NCBI GenBank assembly: GCA_025965895.1
Contig: JAOPWC010000096.1
Coordinates: 1-64,000, forward strand
Length of the DNA: 64,000 nucleotides
Source of the DNA: Mycobacterium sp.
GTDB taxonomy: Bacteria; Actinomycetota; Actinomycetes; Mycobacteriales; Mycobacteriaceae
Reading direction: 5' to 3'
Shown here: positions 1 to 9,580 of the stretch, piece after piece
Layout of the letters: every line of letters begins with the position of its first letter
How positions within the stretch are numbered: position 1 is the stretch's first letter
The notes under the pieces: generated by a model
Databases searched by the model: none
The model's input: only the letters and a program-made list of their open reading frames with translations
What the model was told of the DNA's origin: nothing
Program-made: the position numbers and the translations under genes

Positions 1-2
1 TG

Positions 3-182
3 ACCTTGATCGACGGCTGCTCCGACCGACGCATCGAAGCTCGATACGGCGAATGGGAAGCCCTCGTTGAGATGTTGACCGCGGCCGACGAGAAGATCGG
101 GAAGGGCGCTTTGTCACCGGTCGAGTATGAGGCCGTGTGGTGGAGTGCCTACGACCGCCTAAAGGTTGCTCGCGACTTGTGA
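3..182 (+). CDS. 3' end of an unrecognised protein gene
   Basis: An open frame enters from the left edge and ends at TGA 180-182, giving about 59 C-terminal residues. The fragment is charged and helical-looking, with a run such as RRIEARYGEWEALVEML near its start and ending KVARDL. Codon use is GC-rich and typical of coding sequence. I do not recognise the family; the start lies outside the window. The next gene runs toward it on the other strand and ends only 7 bp away. Confidence 0.55.
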   Translation, partial: TLIDGCSDRRIEARYGEWEALVEMLTAADEKIGKGALSPVEYEAVWWSAYDRLKVARDL

Positions 183-189
183 TCGCCTG

Positions 190-624
190 CTAACTGGTCG
201 TCGAGCCCGCGCTCGCGAGCATCCGCTTGAGCTCACGCTGCTCAGCCTTTGTCAGGCCGGAGAGCACCGCTGTCTCGGCTCGGTGCACGACGGCGTCGGT
301 GCGTTCCAGTAGCGCAGCACCGGCGGCGGTCAGTCTCGCCGGAAGCGCGCGCCCGACGGAGACGGAAGCCGGCCGCGACACTGCCCCGATGTCTTCCAGC
401 CCGCGCAGCACCGTGTTCATCGCCTGTGGCGACACATTCAGTGCCCTCGCCAGTTCCGCGCTCGACATGCCGGGATTGACCGACAGCACACGCATGCAGA
501 GGTACTGCGAAAACGTGAGTCCCAGTGGCCCCAAACCGTCGGTCACCTCGGTGCGCAGCCTCGCGCTGGCCCGGGACAGAAGAAAACCCAGTGGCGGGTC
601 ACCCTGTTTTTTCATGTCAATCAT
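190..624 (-). CDS. MarR-family transcriptional regulator
   Basis: A winged-helix DNA-binding protein of about 144 residues, the normal MarR length. The helix-turn-helix is visible around residues 53-80 (SSAELARALNVSPQAMNTVL), followed by a wing with RPASVSVGRALPARLT. The frame stays open further upstream, but a start at ATG 624 (MIDMKKQ) or ATG 615 (MKKQ) gives the usual MarR N-terminus and leaves the intergenic operator free. It is divergent from the methyltransferase gene at 661, with a perfect inverted repeat between them, so self-regulation and control of that neighbour is the natural inference. The ligand is unknown. Confidence 0.85.
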   Translation of the reverse strand: MIDMKKQGDPPLGFLLSRASARLRTEVTDGLGPLGLTFSQYLCMRVLSVNPGMSSAELARALNVSPQAMNTVLRGLEDIGAVSRPASVSVGRALPARLTAAGAALLERTDAVVHRAETAVLSGLTKAEQRELKRMLASAGSTTS

Positions 625-630
625 ATTGAC

Positions 631-1335
<705 letters not shown>

Positions 1336-1452
1336 GGCTCGACACGCACGACCCGGTGGTAGCTCTGCGGGCTCGATGAGGCAGGATTGGGGGTGCCGTC
1401 GTGGGCGGGCCGCCTCCGATGGCGCTCCCGTGCGAGGAGCCGAAGGAGTCTG

Positions 1453-2220
1453 ATGGGGGACGAGGAGCCGACCAGTACCAACGGCGCGTCGTCGGTTCCG
1501 CACTCCCATCCCAAGCCCAAGTACACCCGCGTGCTGCTCAAGCTCGGTGGTGAGATGTTCGGCGGCGGCCAGGTCGGCCTCGACCCCGATGTGGTGCACC
1601 AGGTCGCCAAGCAGATCGCGGAAGTGGTCCGCAGCGGCGTCCAGGTGGCGGTCGTCATCGGCGGCGGCAACTTCTTCCGCGGCGCCCAACTCCAGCAACG
1701 CGGCATGGAGCGTACGCGTTCGGACTACATGGGCATGCTCGGCACTGTCATGAACAGCCTTGCACTGCAAGACTTTCTGGAAAAAGAAGGCATCGCCACG
1801 CGGGTACAGACCGCGATCACGATGGGTCAGGTCGCCGAGCCCTACATCCCGCTACGAGCCCGAAGGCACCTGGAGAAGGGCCGTGTGGTCATTTTCGGTG
1901 CCGGCATGGGGCTGCCGTATTTCTCCACCGACACCACGGCGGCGCAACGCGCGCTGGAGATCGGCGCCGACGTGGTTTTGATGGCCAAGGCCGTGGACGG
2001 GGTGTTCAGCGACGACCCGCGGGCCAATCCCGACGCGGAGCTGCTGACCGAGATCACGCACCGCGAGGTCATTGACCGCGGGCTGCAGGTGGCCGACGCG
2101 ACGGCGTTCAGCCTGTGCATGGACAACGGCATGCCGATTCTGGTTTTCAACCTGTTGACCAACGGCAATATCGCGCGTGCCGTCGCAGGTGAGAAGATCG
2201 GAACACTGGTCACCACCTGA
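1453..2220 (+). CDS. pyrH: UMP kinase
   Basis: Phosphorylates UMP to UDP with ATP in pyrimidine nucleotide synthesis; a cytosolic amino-acid-kinase-fold enzyme. The glycine-rich [11 protein letters not shown] near the N-terminus, [11 protein letters not shown], and the C-terminal MAKAVDGVF and [12 protein letters not shown] segments are the family signatures. The protein closely resembles mycobacterial PyrH. The open frame extends to 1387, but ATG 1453 has AAGGAG four bases upstream and gives 255 residues, the expected length, with the low-complexity N-terminal extension seen in mycobacteria. It heads pyrH-frr-cdsA; frr begins 10 bp after its stop. Confidence 0.97.
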   Translation: MGDEEPTSTNGASSVPHSHPKPKYTRVLLKLGGEMFGGGQVGLDPDVVHQVAKQIAEVVRSGVQVAVVIGGGNFFRGAQLQQRGMERTRSDYMGMLGTVMNSLALQDFLEKEGIATRVQTAITMGQVAEPYIPLRARRHLEKGRVVIFGAGMGLPYFSTDTTAAQRALEIGADVVLMAKAVDGVFSDDPRANPDAELLTEITHREVIDRGLQVADATAFSLCMDNGMPILVFNLLTNGNIARAVAGEKIGTLVTT

Positions 2221-2230
2221 GGAGGACGCC

Positions 2231-2788
2231 GTGATCGACGAAACCCTCTTCGACGCCGAAGAGAAGATGGAGAAGGCTGTCTCGGTAGCGCGCGACGACC
2301 TGGCGTCCATCCGCACCGGGCGCGCCAATCCTGGCATGTTCTCCCGCGTCACCGTCGACTACTACGGGGCGTCCACCCCCATCACCCAGCTGTCGAGCAT
2401 CAACGTTCCCGAGGCGCGGCTGGTGGTCATCAAGCCCTACGAGCAGTCGCAACTCGGCCCGATCGAGACCGCCATCCGCAAGTCCGACCTGGGCGTCAAC
2501 CCGACCAACGACGGCAACGTCATCCGGGTCGCCATTCCGCAGCTGACCGAGGAGCGCCGCCGCGACATGGTCAGGCAGGCGAAGGCCAAGGGCGAGGACG
2601 CCCGGGTGTCGGTGCGTAACATCCGGCGCAGGGCGATGGAGGAGCTGCACCGTATCCGCAAGGACGGTGAAGCAGGCGAGGACGAGGTCGGCCGGGCCGA
2701 GAAGGAACTCGACAAGACCACCTCCCAGTACGTCGGCCAGATCGATGAGCTGGTCAAGCACAAAGAAGGCGAGCTGCTGGAGGTCTAG
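2231..2788 (+). CDS. frr: Ribosome recycling factor
   Basis: Splits post-termination ribosomes together with EF-G. The 185-residue length is standard. Recognisable segments are [11 protein letters not shown] near residue 30, the [14 protein letters not shown] loop, and the C-terminal helix [18 protein letters not shown]. The start is GTG 2231, with GGAGG at 2221-2225 immediately after the pyrH stop codon; the longer frame beginning at 2177 lies inside pyrH and is not needed. Co-transcription with pyrH is likely. Confidence 0.97.
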   Translation: MIDETLFDAEEKMEKAVSVARDDLASIRTGRANPGMFSRVTVDYYGASTPITQLSSINVPEARLVVIKPYEQSQLGPIETAIRKSDLGVNPTNDGNVIRVAIPQLTEERRRDMVRQAKAKGEDARVSVRNIRRRAMEELHRIRKDGEAGEDEVGRAEKELDKTTSQYVGQIDELVKHKEGELLEV

Positions 2789-2813
2789 CAGGACCGGCCG
2801 GCAACCGACTTCC

Positions 2814-3680
2814 GTGGCAGAAACCGACACAGGGAGCCCCGACGGGGTGAACGTCCCGAAGAGCTCGCGCGCCGGACGCAATCTGCCCGCGGCGATCGCC
2901 GTCGGCGCCGCGCTGGGCGGGATCCTGATAGTGATCCTCCTGTTCGCGCCGCGGCTGTGGCTCGTTGTGCTGGCGCTGGCCATTCCGATCGCCACCCACG
3001 AGGTGACCCGCCGGCTGCGTGAAGCCGGCTACACGATCCCGATCGCTCCGCTGTTGCTCGGCGGCCAAGCCACGCTGTGGTTGACCTGGCCGTACGGCAC
3101 CGGCGGTGCGCTCGGGGGTTTCGCAGGCACCGTCGTGGTCTGCATGATCTGGCGGCTGGTCGGCCAGGGACTCTCCGAGCAGCCCGTCAACTACCTGCGC
3201 GACATCTCCGCGACGGTGTTTCTGGCGACGTGGGTGCCACTGTTCGCCAGCTTCGGCGGCCTGCTGATCTATCCGAGCGACGGAGCCGGTCGGGTGTTCT
3301 GCCTGATGTTGACGGTGGCGTTCTCCGACATCGGCGGCTACGCCGCGGGCGTGTTGTTCGGCAAGCACCTGATGGTTCCCGCGATCAGCCCGAAGAAGTC
3401 CTGGGAGGGCCTCGTGGGATCGGTGCTGTTCGGGATCGCAGCCTCGGTGCTCACCGTGGCCTTCCTGCTGCACAAGCCCGCCTGGGTCGGCGTGCCACTG
3501 GGCTTGATGCTGGTGATCACCGGCACGTTGGGCGACCTCGTCGAGTCCCAGGTGAAACGCGACCTCGGCATCAAGGACATGGGCACGCTGCTACCGGGTC
3601 ACGGTGGCCTGATGGACCGCATCGACGGGATGCTGCCGTCGGCGGTGGCGACGTGGATCGTTCTCACGCTGCTCACCTGA
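2814..3680 (+). CDS. cdsA: Phosphatidate cytidylyltransferase
   Basis: Makes CDP-diacylglycerol from phosphatidic acid and CTP, the branch point for cardiolipin, phosphatidylinositol and PIM synthesis; an integral membrane enzyme. GTG 2814 gives 288 residues. Several hydrophobic helices start at about residue 25, and the CDS signature (GDLVESQVKRDLGIKDMG, then LLPGHGGLMDRIDG) occupies residues 240-272. The start follows the frr stop by 25 bp and has only a weak ribosome site. The last 90 bp overlap the convergent DMT transporter gene. Confidence 0.95.
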   Translation: MAETDTGSPDGVNVPKSSRAGRNLPAAIAVGAALGGILIVILLFAPRLWLVVLALAIPIATHEVTRRLREAGYTIPIAPLLLGGQATLWLTWPYGTGGALGGFAGTVVVCMIWRLVGQGLSEQPVNYLRDISATVFLATWVPLFASFGGLLIYPSDGAGRVFCLMLTVAFSDIGGYAAGVLFGKHLMVPAISPKKSWEGLVGSVLFGIAASVLTVAFLLHKPAWVGVPLGLMLVITGTLGDLVESQVKRDLGIKDMGTLLPGHGGLMDRIDGMLPSAVATWIVLTLLT

Positions 3681-4547
3681 CGGGCGACCGAAAACACCGT
3701 TCAACCAGCACGCGACCGCGCCGACGGCCAGTCCGACCGCGATGCCGACGTCGGGGCGCTGCCCCAGCATCAGCCACGACAGCAACCCGGCAACCGCGGG
3801 GATCACCGCGAACAACATCGCGACGGCGGCTGCGCCGTGGGCGTTGATCGCACGCACGTACAAGCTGACGGCCAGTGTCGCGTTCAGCAGCACGATGCCT
3901 GCGATCGCCAGCGCCGCCTTGACGGGTTCGTGCACGGCGAACGGGGTGAGCCCGGCCAGCACCGCGGCGGGAACCAGGGCCACCGCGTTCTGCAGCGCGC
4001 TGGTGGCCCGGAAGTCGACCGCAGCGCAGAACCGCTGCTGATAGACGCCACCGGCGGAAAGCCCGAGCAGGGCGATCACCAGCAGCACGATGACCGGATC
4101 TAGGCCGTGGGTGGCCATCAGCCTGCTGGCGCAGGCGGCGAGCACGGCGATCACCCCGAGCACCAGGGCCACGATGCGCCACCTGTTCAGCCGCTCGCCG
4201 AGGAACGCGGCGCCGAGTATCGCGGTGGTCACCGGGTTCATCGCGATCAGCACCGCACACAGCACCGCAGGCGCGCCGCGCTGCACCGCCTCGTACAGGC
4301 AGCAGAACTGCACGGCCTGCATCAGCAGCCCGGTGACCAGGACGTGCCCGAGCTGCCTGCCTCTGGGCCACTGTGCAGTGGACAGTTGCGTCCACGCGCC
4401 GAGGATGGTCGCGGCGAGCCCGAAACGCAGTACCAGCGCGGCCATCGGCGTCATGCCGGCCACGGCGAGATTCCCGATGGGGTAGCCCAGTGCGTAGAAG
4501 AACGTCACCGAAGACGCCGTGCGCAGCGGCATGCGGGTCAGGGCCAT
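3591..4547 (-). CDS. EamA/DMT-family membrane exporter
   Basis: A 318-residue drug/metabolite-transporter protein with about ten hydrophobic segments arranged as two EamA repeats (for example AALVLRFGLAATILGAW and the C-terminal AVAMLFAVIPAVAGLLSWL region). ATG 4547 (MALTRMPLR) is chosen over the frame's earlier ATG at 4586 because the extra 13 residues are hydrophilic and not typical. Its 3' end, coding an Arg/His-rich tail, overlaps the end of cdsA in antisense by 90 bp. It is divergent from a LysR gene, the usual arrangement for an exporter and its regulator. The exported compound is unknown; amino acids or metabolites are typical of the family. Confidence 0.85.
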   Translation of the reverse strand: MALTRMPLRTASSVTFFYALGYPIGNLAVAGMTPMAALVLRFGLAATILGAWTQLSTAQWPRGRQLGHVLVTGLLMQAVQFCCLYEAVQRGAPAVLCAVLIAMNPVTTAILGAAFLGERLNRWRIVALVLGVIAVLAACASRLMATHGLDPVIVLLVIALLGLSAGGVYQQRFCAAVDFRATSALQNAVALVPAAVLAGLTPFAVHEPVKAALAIAGIVLLNATLAVSLYVRAINAHGAAAVAMLFAVIPAVAGLLSWLMLGQRPDVGIAVGLAVGAVACWLNGVFGRPSGEQRENDPRRHRRRQHPVDAVHQATVTR

Positions 4548-4579
4548 GCTGTCATGCTGACCGCGCTGAACGAACGAGT

Positions 4580-4593
4580 CCAACAATTATTGG
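4580..4593. promoter_or_regulatory. Imperfect palindrome upstream of the DMT gene (possible LysR site)
   Basis: CCAACAATTATTGG reads almost the same on both strands (12 of 14 positions symmetric) and lies 33 bp before the DMT start in an AT-rich 150-bp divergent region. LysR proteins often use short interrupted palindromes of this size. Several TGATCG half-sites follow at 4617-4686. Assignment to the adjacent LysR protein is inference. Confidence 0.4.
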
Positions 4594-4701
4594 CGATCAC
4601 GACCGATCACATTTTCTGATCGAACACCTATGCTGACTGCAACGTTGACGCACAATAGTCGCAGGATTGATCGTTTCTGCTGATCGGAATACAGTGTGGG
4701 G

Positions 4702-5553
4702 ATGGCTCAGGTGCTTGACATCGGTCCGCTGCGTAGCGTGGTGGCGGTCGCCGATTGTGGCGGATTTCACCGTGCCGCCGCCGCTCTGCACGTCACGCAG
4801 TCGGCGGTGAGCCAGCATCTGCGCAAGATTGAGGCCGTGGTCGGCGGGCCGGTGGTTGAGCGGTCGGGGCGCGGCATGGTGTTCACGGAACTGGGCCAGC
4901 GGGTGTTGCGGCATGCCCGCACGATCCTGGCGGCCCACGACACCGCCCTCGACGACCTGGGTGCGACGGAAAACCGGGTCTTGGTTATCGGTGCCACCGA
5001 GCACGGCGCCGACGTGATGTTGCCGGCCCTTACCGGGGCGCTGCGAGAGCGCCTGCCCGACTGGCGGGTCCGGTTCCGCCTCGATCGCAACGTGTCGCTG
5101 GCCGACGCCATCGAGCGCGGATTGGTGGATCTCGCAGTGATGCTCGACGGCTCGGGGTTCGATCGCGCTCACGCGTCGGGGCTCGTTGAGCTGAAATGGA
5201 TTTCGTCGCGCACCTTCAACGCTCCCGCGGGCGAACCGCTGCCGCTGGCCATCTTCGGGGAGCCCTGCACACTGCGTGAGCCGGCGTTCTCGGCGCTCGA
5301 CAAGCTCGGCGTGGACTATCAGATCGTCGCCGAATGTGCCGATCTCGCCGGCCTGTACGCCGCCGTACGGTCTGGCCTCGGTGTCGCGCTGCTGCCGGTG
5401 ATCGGCCGGCTGCCCGACGGCCTCTGCCCGGCCGAGGGCATGCCGGTGGCCAACCGGGCGGCGGTGTTCGTCCGCGGTCGCACCGGCATCGACGAGTCGG
5501 TGGTGGCCACGGTCGACGAGGCGGTCCGCGACGTACTGACAGCGGAAAGGTAA
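4702..5553 (+). CDS. LysR-family transcriptional regulator
   Basis: About 283 residues. The N-terminal winged helix contains [20 protein letters not shown] (about residues 19-38), which is the LysR signature, followed by the linker helix and a periplasmic-binding-protein-like effector domain. The start may be ATG 4702 or GTG 4696; neither has a clear ribosome site. It is divergent from the DMT exporter and probably controls it. rlmN starts 8 bp after its stop, so the two may share a transcript. Confidence 0.9.
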   Translation: MAQVLDIGPLRSVVAVADCGGFHRAAAALHVTQSAVSQHLRKIEAVVGGPVVERSGRGMVFTELGQRVLRHARTILAAHDTALDDLGATENRVLVIGATEHGADVMLPALTGALRERLPDWRVRFRLDRNVSLADAIERGLVDLAVMLDGSGFDRAHASGLVELKWISSRTFNAPAGEPLPLAIFGEPCTLREPAFSALDKLGVDYQIVAECADLAGLYAAVRSGLGVALLPVIGRLPDGLCPAEGMPVANRAAVFVRGRTGIDESVVATVDEAVRDVLTAER

Positions 5554-5561
5554 GCGCTTCC

Positions 5562-6644
5562 ATGGATTTGGTGTTCACTGCGCCACGCCGTGCGCTGCCG
5601 CCACGACACCTGGCCGATCTCGACGACGCCGGCCGGGCCGCCGCGGTGGCCGAGCTTGGTCTGCCGGCGTTTCGCGCCAGCCAACTCGCCCATCAGTATT
5701 ACGGGCGGTTGATCGCCGATCCGGCGCAGATGACCGATCTGCCGGCAGCGCTGAGGGACAAGGTCGCCGACGCGATCTTCCCGACGCTGCTGACCCCGGT
5801 GCGGCAGATCGAGTGTGATGCCGGTGAGACCCGAAAGACGCTGTGGCGGGCCATCGACGGGACCACCTTCGAATCGGTGCTGATGCGCTACCCCCAGCGC
5901 AACACGGTGTGCATCTCGTCGCAGGCCGGCTGCGGCATGGCGTGCCCGTTCTGCGCCACCGGACAGGGCGGGCTCACCCGCAACCTGTCCGCGGCGGAGA
6001 TCGTCGAGCAGGTGCGCTCGGCTGCTGCGCATCTGCGGGACACCGGGTCACGCTTGTCGAATGTCGTGTTCATGGGGATGGGGGAGCCGCTGGCCAATTA
6101 CAACCGCGTGCTGGCCGCGGTACACCGCATCGTGGACCAGCCGCCGCACGGGTTCGGGATCTCGCAGCGCGCGGTCACCGTTTCCACGGTGGGCCTGGTA
6201 CCGGCCATCCACCGACTGGCCGATGAAGGACTGAGCGTCACACTGGCGCTGTCACTGCATGCCCCTGACGACGCACTCCGCGACACCCTGGTGCCGGTGA
6301 ACACCCGGTGGAAGGTCGCCGAATCGCTGGACGGGGCCCGCCATTATGCCGAAACCACCGGCCGGCGGGTGTCGATCGAATACGCGCTGATCCGCGACAT
6401 CAACGACCAGCCGTGGCGGGCCGACCTGCTCGGCAAGCGCCTGCATGCCGCGCTCGGCCCGCTCGTGCACGTCAACCTCATCCCGCTGAACCCCACGCCC
6501 GGCAGCCAGTGGGACGCCAGCCCGAAGCCGGTCGAGCGGGAATTCGTCCGGCGCGTGCGGGCGCAGGGCGTGTCGTGCACCGTGCGCGACACCCGCGGCC
6601 GGGAGATCGCCGCCGCCTGCGGGCAGTTAGCTGCGAGCAGTTAG
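5562..6644 (+). CDS. rlmN: Dual-specificity 23S rRNA/tRNA adenine-C2 methyltransferase
   Basis: Radical-SAM enzyme that methylates A2503 of 23S rRNA and A37 of some tRNAs at C2. 360 residues from ATG 5562. The radical-SAM cluster motif CxxxCxxC is C124-C128-C131 (CGMACPFC). [11 protein letters not shown] and [17 protein letters not shown] are family signatures, and the resolving cysteine lies near the C-terminus in [12 protein letters not shown] purine-rich GGAAAGG precedes the start. The frame is open into the upstream lysR gene, but the conserved protein begins here. Its stop overlaps the convergent DUF2631 gene by 4 bp. Confidence 0.96.
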   Translation: MDLVFTAPRRALPPRHLADLDDAGRAAAVAELGLPAFRASQLAHQYYGRLIADPAQMTDLPAALRDKVADAIFPTLLTPVRQIECDAGETRKTLWRAIDGTTFESVLMRYPQRNTVCISSQAGCGMACPFCATGQGGLTRNLSAAEIVEQVRSAAAHLRDTGSRLSNVVFMGMGEPLANYNRVLAAVHRIVDQPPHGFGISQRAVTVSTVGLVPAIHRLADEGLSVTLALSLHAPDDALRDTLVPVNTRWKVAESLDGARHYAETTGRRVSIEYALIRDINDQPWRADLLGKRLHAALGPLVHVNLIPLNPTPGSQWDASPKPVEREFVRRVRAQGVSCTVRDTRGREIAAACGQLAASS

Positions 6645-6895
6645 CGGATCAGGCCGCGGCGGCGCAGGTACCAGTCGCGGCCCACGACGAACAGGATCAC
6701 CGCGGCGATCGCGATGAGGAACCAGTCCTCGACGTGGCCCACCTGGTTCCCCTGCACCATCGCCAGCAAGAACACCGCGATCAGGATGAGGACGACGTGC
6801 CACACCCGCGGCGCGGTTCCGCTCCAGCCCCACTGGGCGGACGGCACGTCCTCGACGTCTATCCCGGCGTGTCGTTCGACCTCGGTACCGGCCAC
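6641..6895 (-). CDS. DUF2631 small membrane protein
   Basis: 84 residues; similar to the small membrane protein that lies beside the mpt53 cluster in M. tuberculosis (Rv2876 type). A hydrophilic N-terminus with [11 protein letters not shown] is followed by two hydrophobic helices ([15 protein letters not shown] and [15 protein letters not shown]) separated by NQVGHVEDW, and ends in a basic RRRGLIR tail. The start is GTG 6895, which has AGGAG four bases upstream; the frame's earlier ATG at 6940 adds 15 atypical residues. Function is unknown. Confidence 0.8.
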   Translation of the reverse strand: MAGTEVERHAGIDVEDVPSAQWGWSGTAPRVWHVVLILIAVFLLAMVQGNQVGHVEDWFLIAIAAVILFVVGRDWYLRRRGLIR

Positions 6896-6904
6896 GGCGC
6901 TCCT

Positions 6905-7086
6905 GATGACTCGAGATGACTGTTGGCGACATTCTGGCATACCGGCCCCAGGCGATCAGCCCGTAGCGGCGCAGTGCCTCCTCGCACCCGTGCCAGCTCC
7001 CGCAGGAAGGCCGCATGCCCATTACGGCGCCGCTCCAGGTCGACCGCCAGCGTCCGCGGATCGATGGTGCCGAACTAAAGAACGGG
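6905..7086 (-). pseudogene. Unidentified gene remnant, frameshifted
   Basis: Reading the minus strand, about 30 residues (TIDPRTLAVDLERRRNGHAA, then FLRELARVR) run in one frame. A plausible continuation ([20 protein letters not shown]) follows in the next frame after a one-base slip near 6995. Both pieces look like real protein, charged and helical, but there is no start or single open frame. I do not recognise the family. It sits between the DUF2631 gene and the photolyase remnant. Confidence 0.35.
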
Positions 7087-7250
7087 GTGAACACCTTGTA
7101 CGGCACACCGTCGTCTTGGTCAGCGGGCGTCTTTGGTCAGCCGGCCCGCGGACACCAGATACGGCGATCCCGTGGCCTCCGGTTCGAGCACGAAACAGGC
7201 CAGCACCTCCCCATCGCCGGCAGCGGCGTCGGCATCCCTACCTGCTGCTC
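7087..7250 (-). pseudogene. Deoxyribodipyrimidine photolyase remnant
   Basis: On the minus strand, GEVLACFVLEPEAT is typical of photolyase residues about 25-40, and it is joined directly to GSPYLVSAGRLTK, which normally lies about 80 residues later. A stop follows at 7120-7122, and the next frame continues with DDGVPYKVFTPFF, again the photolyase sequence expected there. So the gene has an internal deletion, a frameshift, and no C-terminal FAD-binding domain. Recognition is from memory of the family; the pieces are short. Confidence 0.5.
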
Positions 7251-7295
7251 AGATTTTACGGCGCGGGAACTCGCGAGTTGGCCTAACTTAAGGAG

Positions 7296-8180
7296 GTGGG
7301 CCGCCCGCTCTCCGTCGCATTGGCGCAGTATCCGCCGGTCACGGCGCAGGACCCCGTCGCCACGCTGCGTCGGCAGGCCCGCGACATCGTCACCGGCATG
7401 TCAGATCCGGGCCTGGTTGTCTTCCCCGAAATCCACTTGTTCGGGGAGTGCGACCTCGCCGATGATCCCAACGCCTGGCTGAAGGCCGCGGCCGAGCCGC
7501 TGGACGGCGACCGGATCCGCGAGCTGGCAGACATTGCCGGCGAACTGGGCGTCTGGTTGATTCCGGGGTCGGTACCCGAGCTGGGCGACGACAACCGGGT
7601 CTACAACACCGCCGTGGTCTTCAGCCCCGGCGGTGAGCTGGTGGCCAGCTACCGCAAGGTATTTCCGTGGCGGCCGTATGAGGCATGGGCGTCCGGCCAC
7701 GAGTTCGTCGTGTTCGACATGGCGGGCAGCGGTCGCGGGGGATTGTCCATCTGTTACGACGCATGGTTTCCGGAGTCCACCCGCAGCGTCGCGTGGATGG
7801 GTGCGGAGTTCGTCGTCAACGTCGTCAAGACCATCGGCGCCGATCGTAAACAGGAGCGGGTCCTCGCCTCTGCCAATGCGATCGTCAACCAGGTCTTCGT
7901 GCTCAGCGTCAACGCCGCCGGACCCGTCGCGATGGGCGGCTCGCTGGTCGCCGACCCCGAGGGCAACGTGATCGCCGACCTGCCCACCGCCGAGCCCGGA
8001 CTGATCCGCGTCGACCTGGATCTCGATGACGTCACCCGGGTGCGCGAGCGCGGCACCGAGGGGCTCAACCGGATGTGGTCGCAGATGGCCCCGGACGATC
8101 CCTTCATCGACCTGCCGATCTACCAGGGCCGCATCGATCCCACCCACTGGCAGCCAAGCCCGATGAGAGGAGTCCAGTGA
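7296..8180 (+). CDS. Nitrilase-superfamily carbon-nitrogen hydrolase
   Basis: A 294-residue cytosolic amidase of the nitrilase fold. The catalytic triad is visible: E45 in FPEIHLFGE, K121 in SYRKVFPW, and C153 in LSICYDAWFPE. Family members cleave N-carbamoylputrescine, omega-amides or other amides; the substrate here cannot be assigned. The start is uncertain: an in-frame TAA lies at 7284-7286 and the first possible start is GTG 7296, but the strong AAGGAGG abuts it with no spacer; TTG 7320 is the next option. The stop overlaps the permease start (GTGA), so import and hydrolysis of the same amine or amide is likely. Confidence 0.88.
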   Translation: MGRPLSVALAQYPPVTAQDPVATLRRQARDIVTGMSDPGLVVFPEIHLFGECDLADDPNAWLKAAAEPLDGDRIRELADIAGELGVWLIPGSVPELGDDNRVYNTAVVFSPGGELVASYRKVFPWRPYEAWASGHEFVVFDMAGSGRGGLSICYDAWFPESTRSVAWMGAEFVVNVVKTIGADRKQERVLASANAIVNQVFVLSVNAAGPVAMGGSLVADPEGNVIADLPTAEPGLIRVDLDLDDVTRVRERGTEGLNRMWSQMAPDDPFIDLPIYQGRIDPTHWQPSPMRGVQ

Positions 8181-9517
8181 CGACCGAACGCCAGGAGCAC
8201 CACGCCGCCCTGCAGAAGACTCTGCACCTGCGGTCGCTGGTGCTGTTCGGGCTCGCCTACATGACGCCGATCATCGTGCTGGGGATTTTCGGCGTGATCG
8301 CCGAGAAGTCGCAGGGCGGCAGCGCGGGATCCTATGTGCTCGCGACCGTCGCGATGTTGTTCACCGCATTGAGTTACGGCGTGATGGCCCGCCACTACCC
8401 GGTCGCCGGCTCCGCCTACACCTACGTGCGCAAGTCGCTGGACTCTCGGCTGGGCTTCGTCGTCGGCTGGGCGATCCTGCTGGACTATCTGTTTCTGCCG
8501 CTGGTGATCTGGCTCATCGGCGGGGCCTATCTGAAGGGCCAGTTCCCCGGTGTTCCGTTCTGGGTCTGGATCGTTACCTACATCCTGATCACATCGGCCC
8601 TCAATGTGATCGGCCTGAAAGTGGCCGACCGGGCCAACTTCGTGCTGATGACGCTTCAGCTGTTGATCCTCGCGCTGTTCGTGGTGCTCTCGATCGTGCA
8701 CTTGGTCAACGGCTCTCACTCGCTGGTGTCGATCAAGCCGTTCACCGGCGACGACGGGTTCAGCGCGATCGCGGCCGGTGCTGCCGTCGCGGCGTACTCG
8801 TTTCTCGGGTTCGACGCGATCAGCACCCTGACGGAGGAGACCTACGACGCGGAACGCAACGTTCCGCGCGCGATCGTGCTCGTTGCGCTGATCGGCGGCG
8901 CGATCTTCATCGTGGTGACCTACTTCGTCACGCTCGTCGCGCCGGGAGGCACGTTCGACCATCCGGACTCGCTGGCGTCCGACATAGCCAAGACGATCGG
9001 CGGAAGCCTGTTCGGCGCCGTATTTTTGGCGGGGTTGGTCATCGGGCAGTTCACCTCGGGCCTGGCCGCGCAGGCCGCCGTCGCGAGGTTGCTCTACGCG
9101 ATGGGACGCGACGGTGTACTACCGAACCGGGTTTTCGGGATGGTCTCGGAGCGCTTCCACACCCCGTTGTTCAACATCGCACTGGCCGGCGTCATCGGCC
9201 TGGCGGCGATCTTCCTCGACGTCACGACCTCGACGTCGTTCATCAACTTCGGCGCGTTCACCGCGTTCACACTGGTGAACCTCGCCGTGATCGGCTACTT
9301 CCTGCGGCACCGCGGCGAGCGTCTCAGCGCATGGCGCTACATCGTGCTTCCGCTCATCGGCGCGGTGGTCGATGTGTATCTGCTGACCCAGCTCGACTCG
9401 CGGGCATTGATTCTCGGCTTGTGCTGGCTGGCCCTCGGCGTGATCTATCTGCTGGTGCTGACGCGCGGGCTCACCCGCGAGCCGCCGGACCTGGAGGGTG
9501 TCGCCGAAGCGGCGTGA
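8177..9517 (+). CDS. APC-superfamily amino acid/polyamine permease
   Basis: A 446-residue cytoplasmic-membrane transporter with about 12 hydrophobic helices. N-terminal GLAYMTPIIVLGIFG, then YPVAGSAYTYV and SFLGFDAISTLTEET are typical of the APC fold, and the overall pattern resembles PuuP-type putrescine importers. GTG 8177 overlaps the nitrilase stop and has AGGAG upstream, so the two genes are translationally linked. The cargo is probably the substrate of that hydrolase; this is inference. Confidence 0.88.
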   Translation: MTTERQEHHAALQKTLHLRSLVLFGLAYMTPIIVLGIFGVIAEKSQGGSAGSYVLATVAMLFTALSYGVMARHYPVAGSAYTYVRKSLDSRLGFVVGWAILLDYLFLPLVIWLIGGAYLKGQFPGVPFWVWIVTYILITSALNVIGLKVADRANFVLMTLQLLILALFVVLSIVHLVNGSHSLVSIKPFTGDDGFSAIAAGAAVAAYSFLGFDAISTLTEETYDAERNVPRAIVLVALIGGAIFIVVTYFVTLVAPGGTFDHPDSLASDIAKTIGGSLFGAVFLAGLVIGQFTSGLAAQAAVARLLYAMGRDGVLPNRVFGMVSERFHTPLFNIALAGVIGLAAIFLDVTTSTSFINFGAFTAFTLVNLAVIGYFLRHRGERLSAWRYIVLPLIGAVVDVYLLTQLDSRALILGLCWLALGVIYLLVLTRGLTREPPDLEGVAEAA

Positions 9518-9537
9518 TCGAACTCAACCCGTGTAGT

Positions 9538-9562
9538 TGACGTCACTTCAGGTGTAACGTCA
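9538..9562. promoter_or_regulatory. Inverted repeat upstream of the thioredoxin gene
   Basis: TGACGT-N13-ACGTCA lies 19 bp before the GTG start of the secreted thioredoxin gene, in the 63-bp gap after the permease gene. The arms are perfect complements. It may be an operator or part of a promoter. In M. tuberculosis the mpt53/Rv2877c pair belongs to the SigL regulon; I could not make a confident SigL match here. Confidence 0.35.
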
Positions 9563-9580
9563 GCAAAGGAGGTGCGGGCC

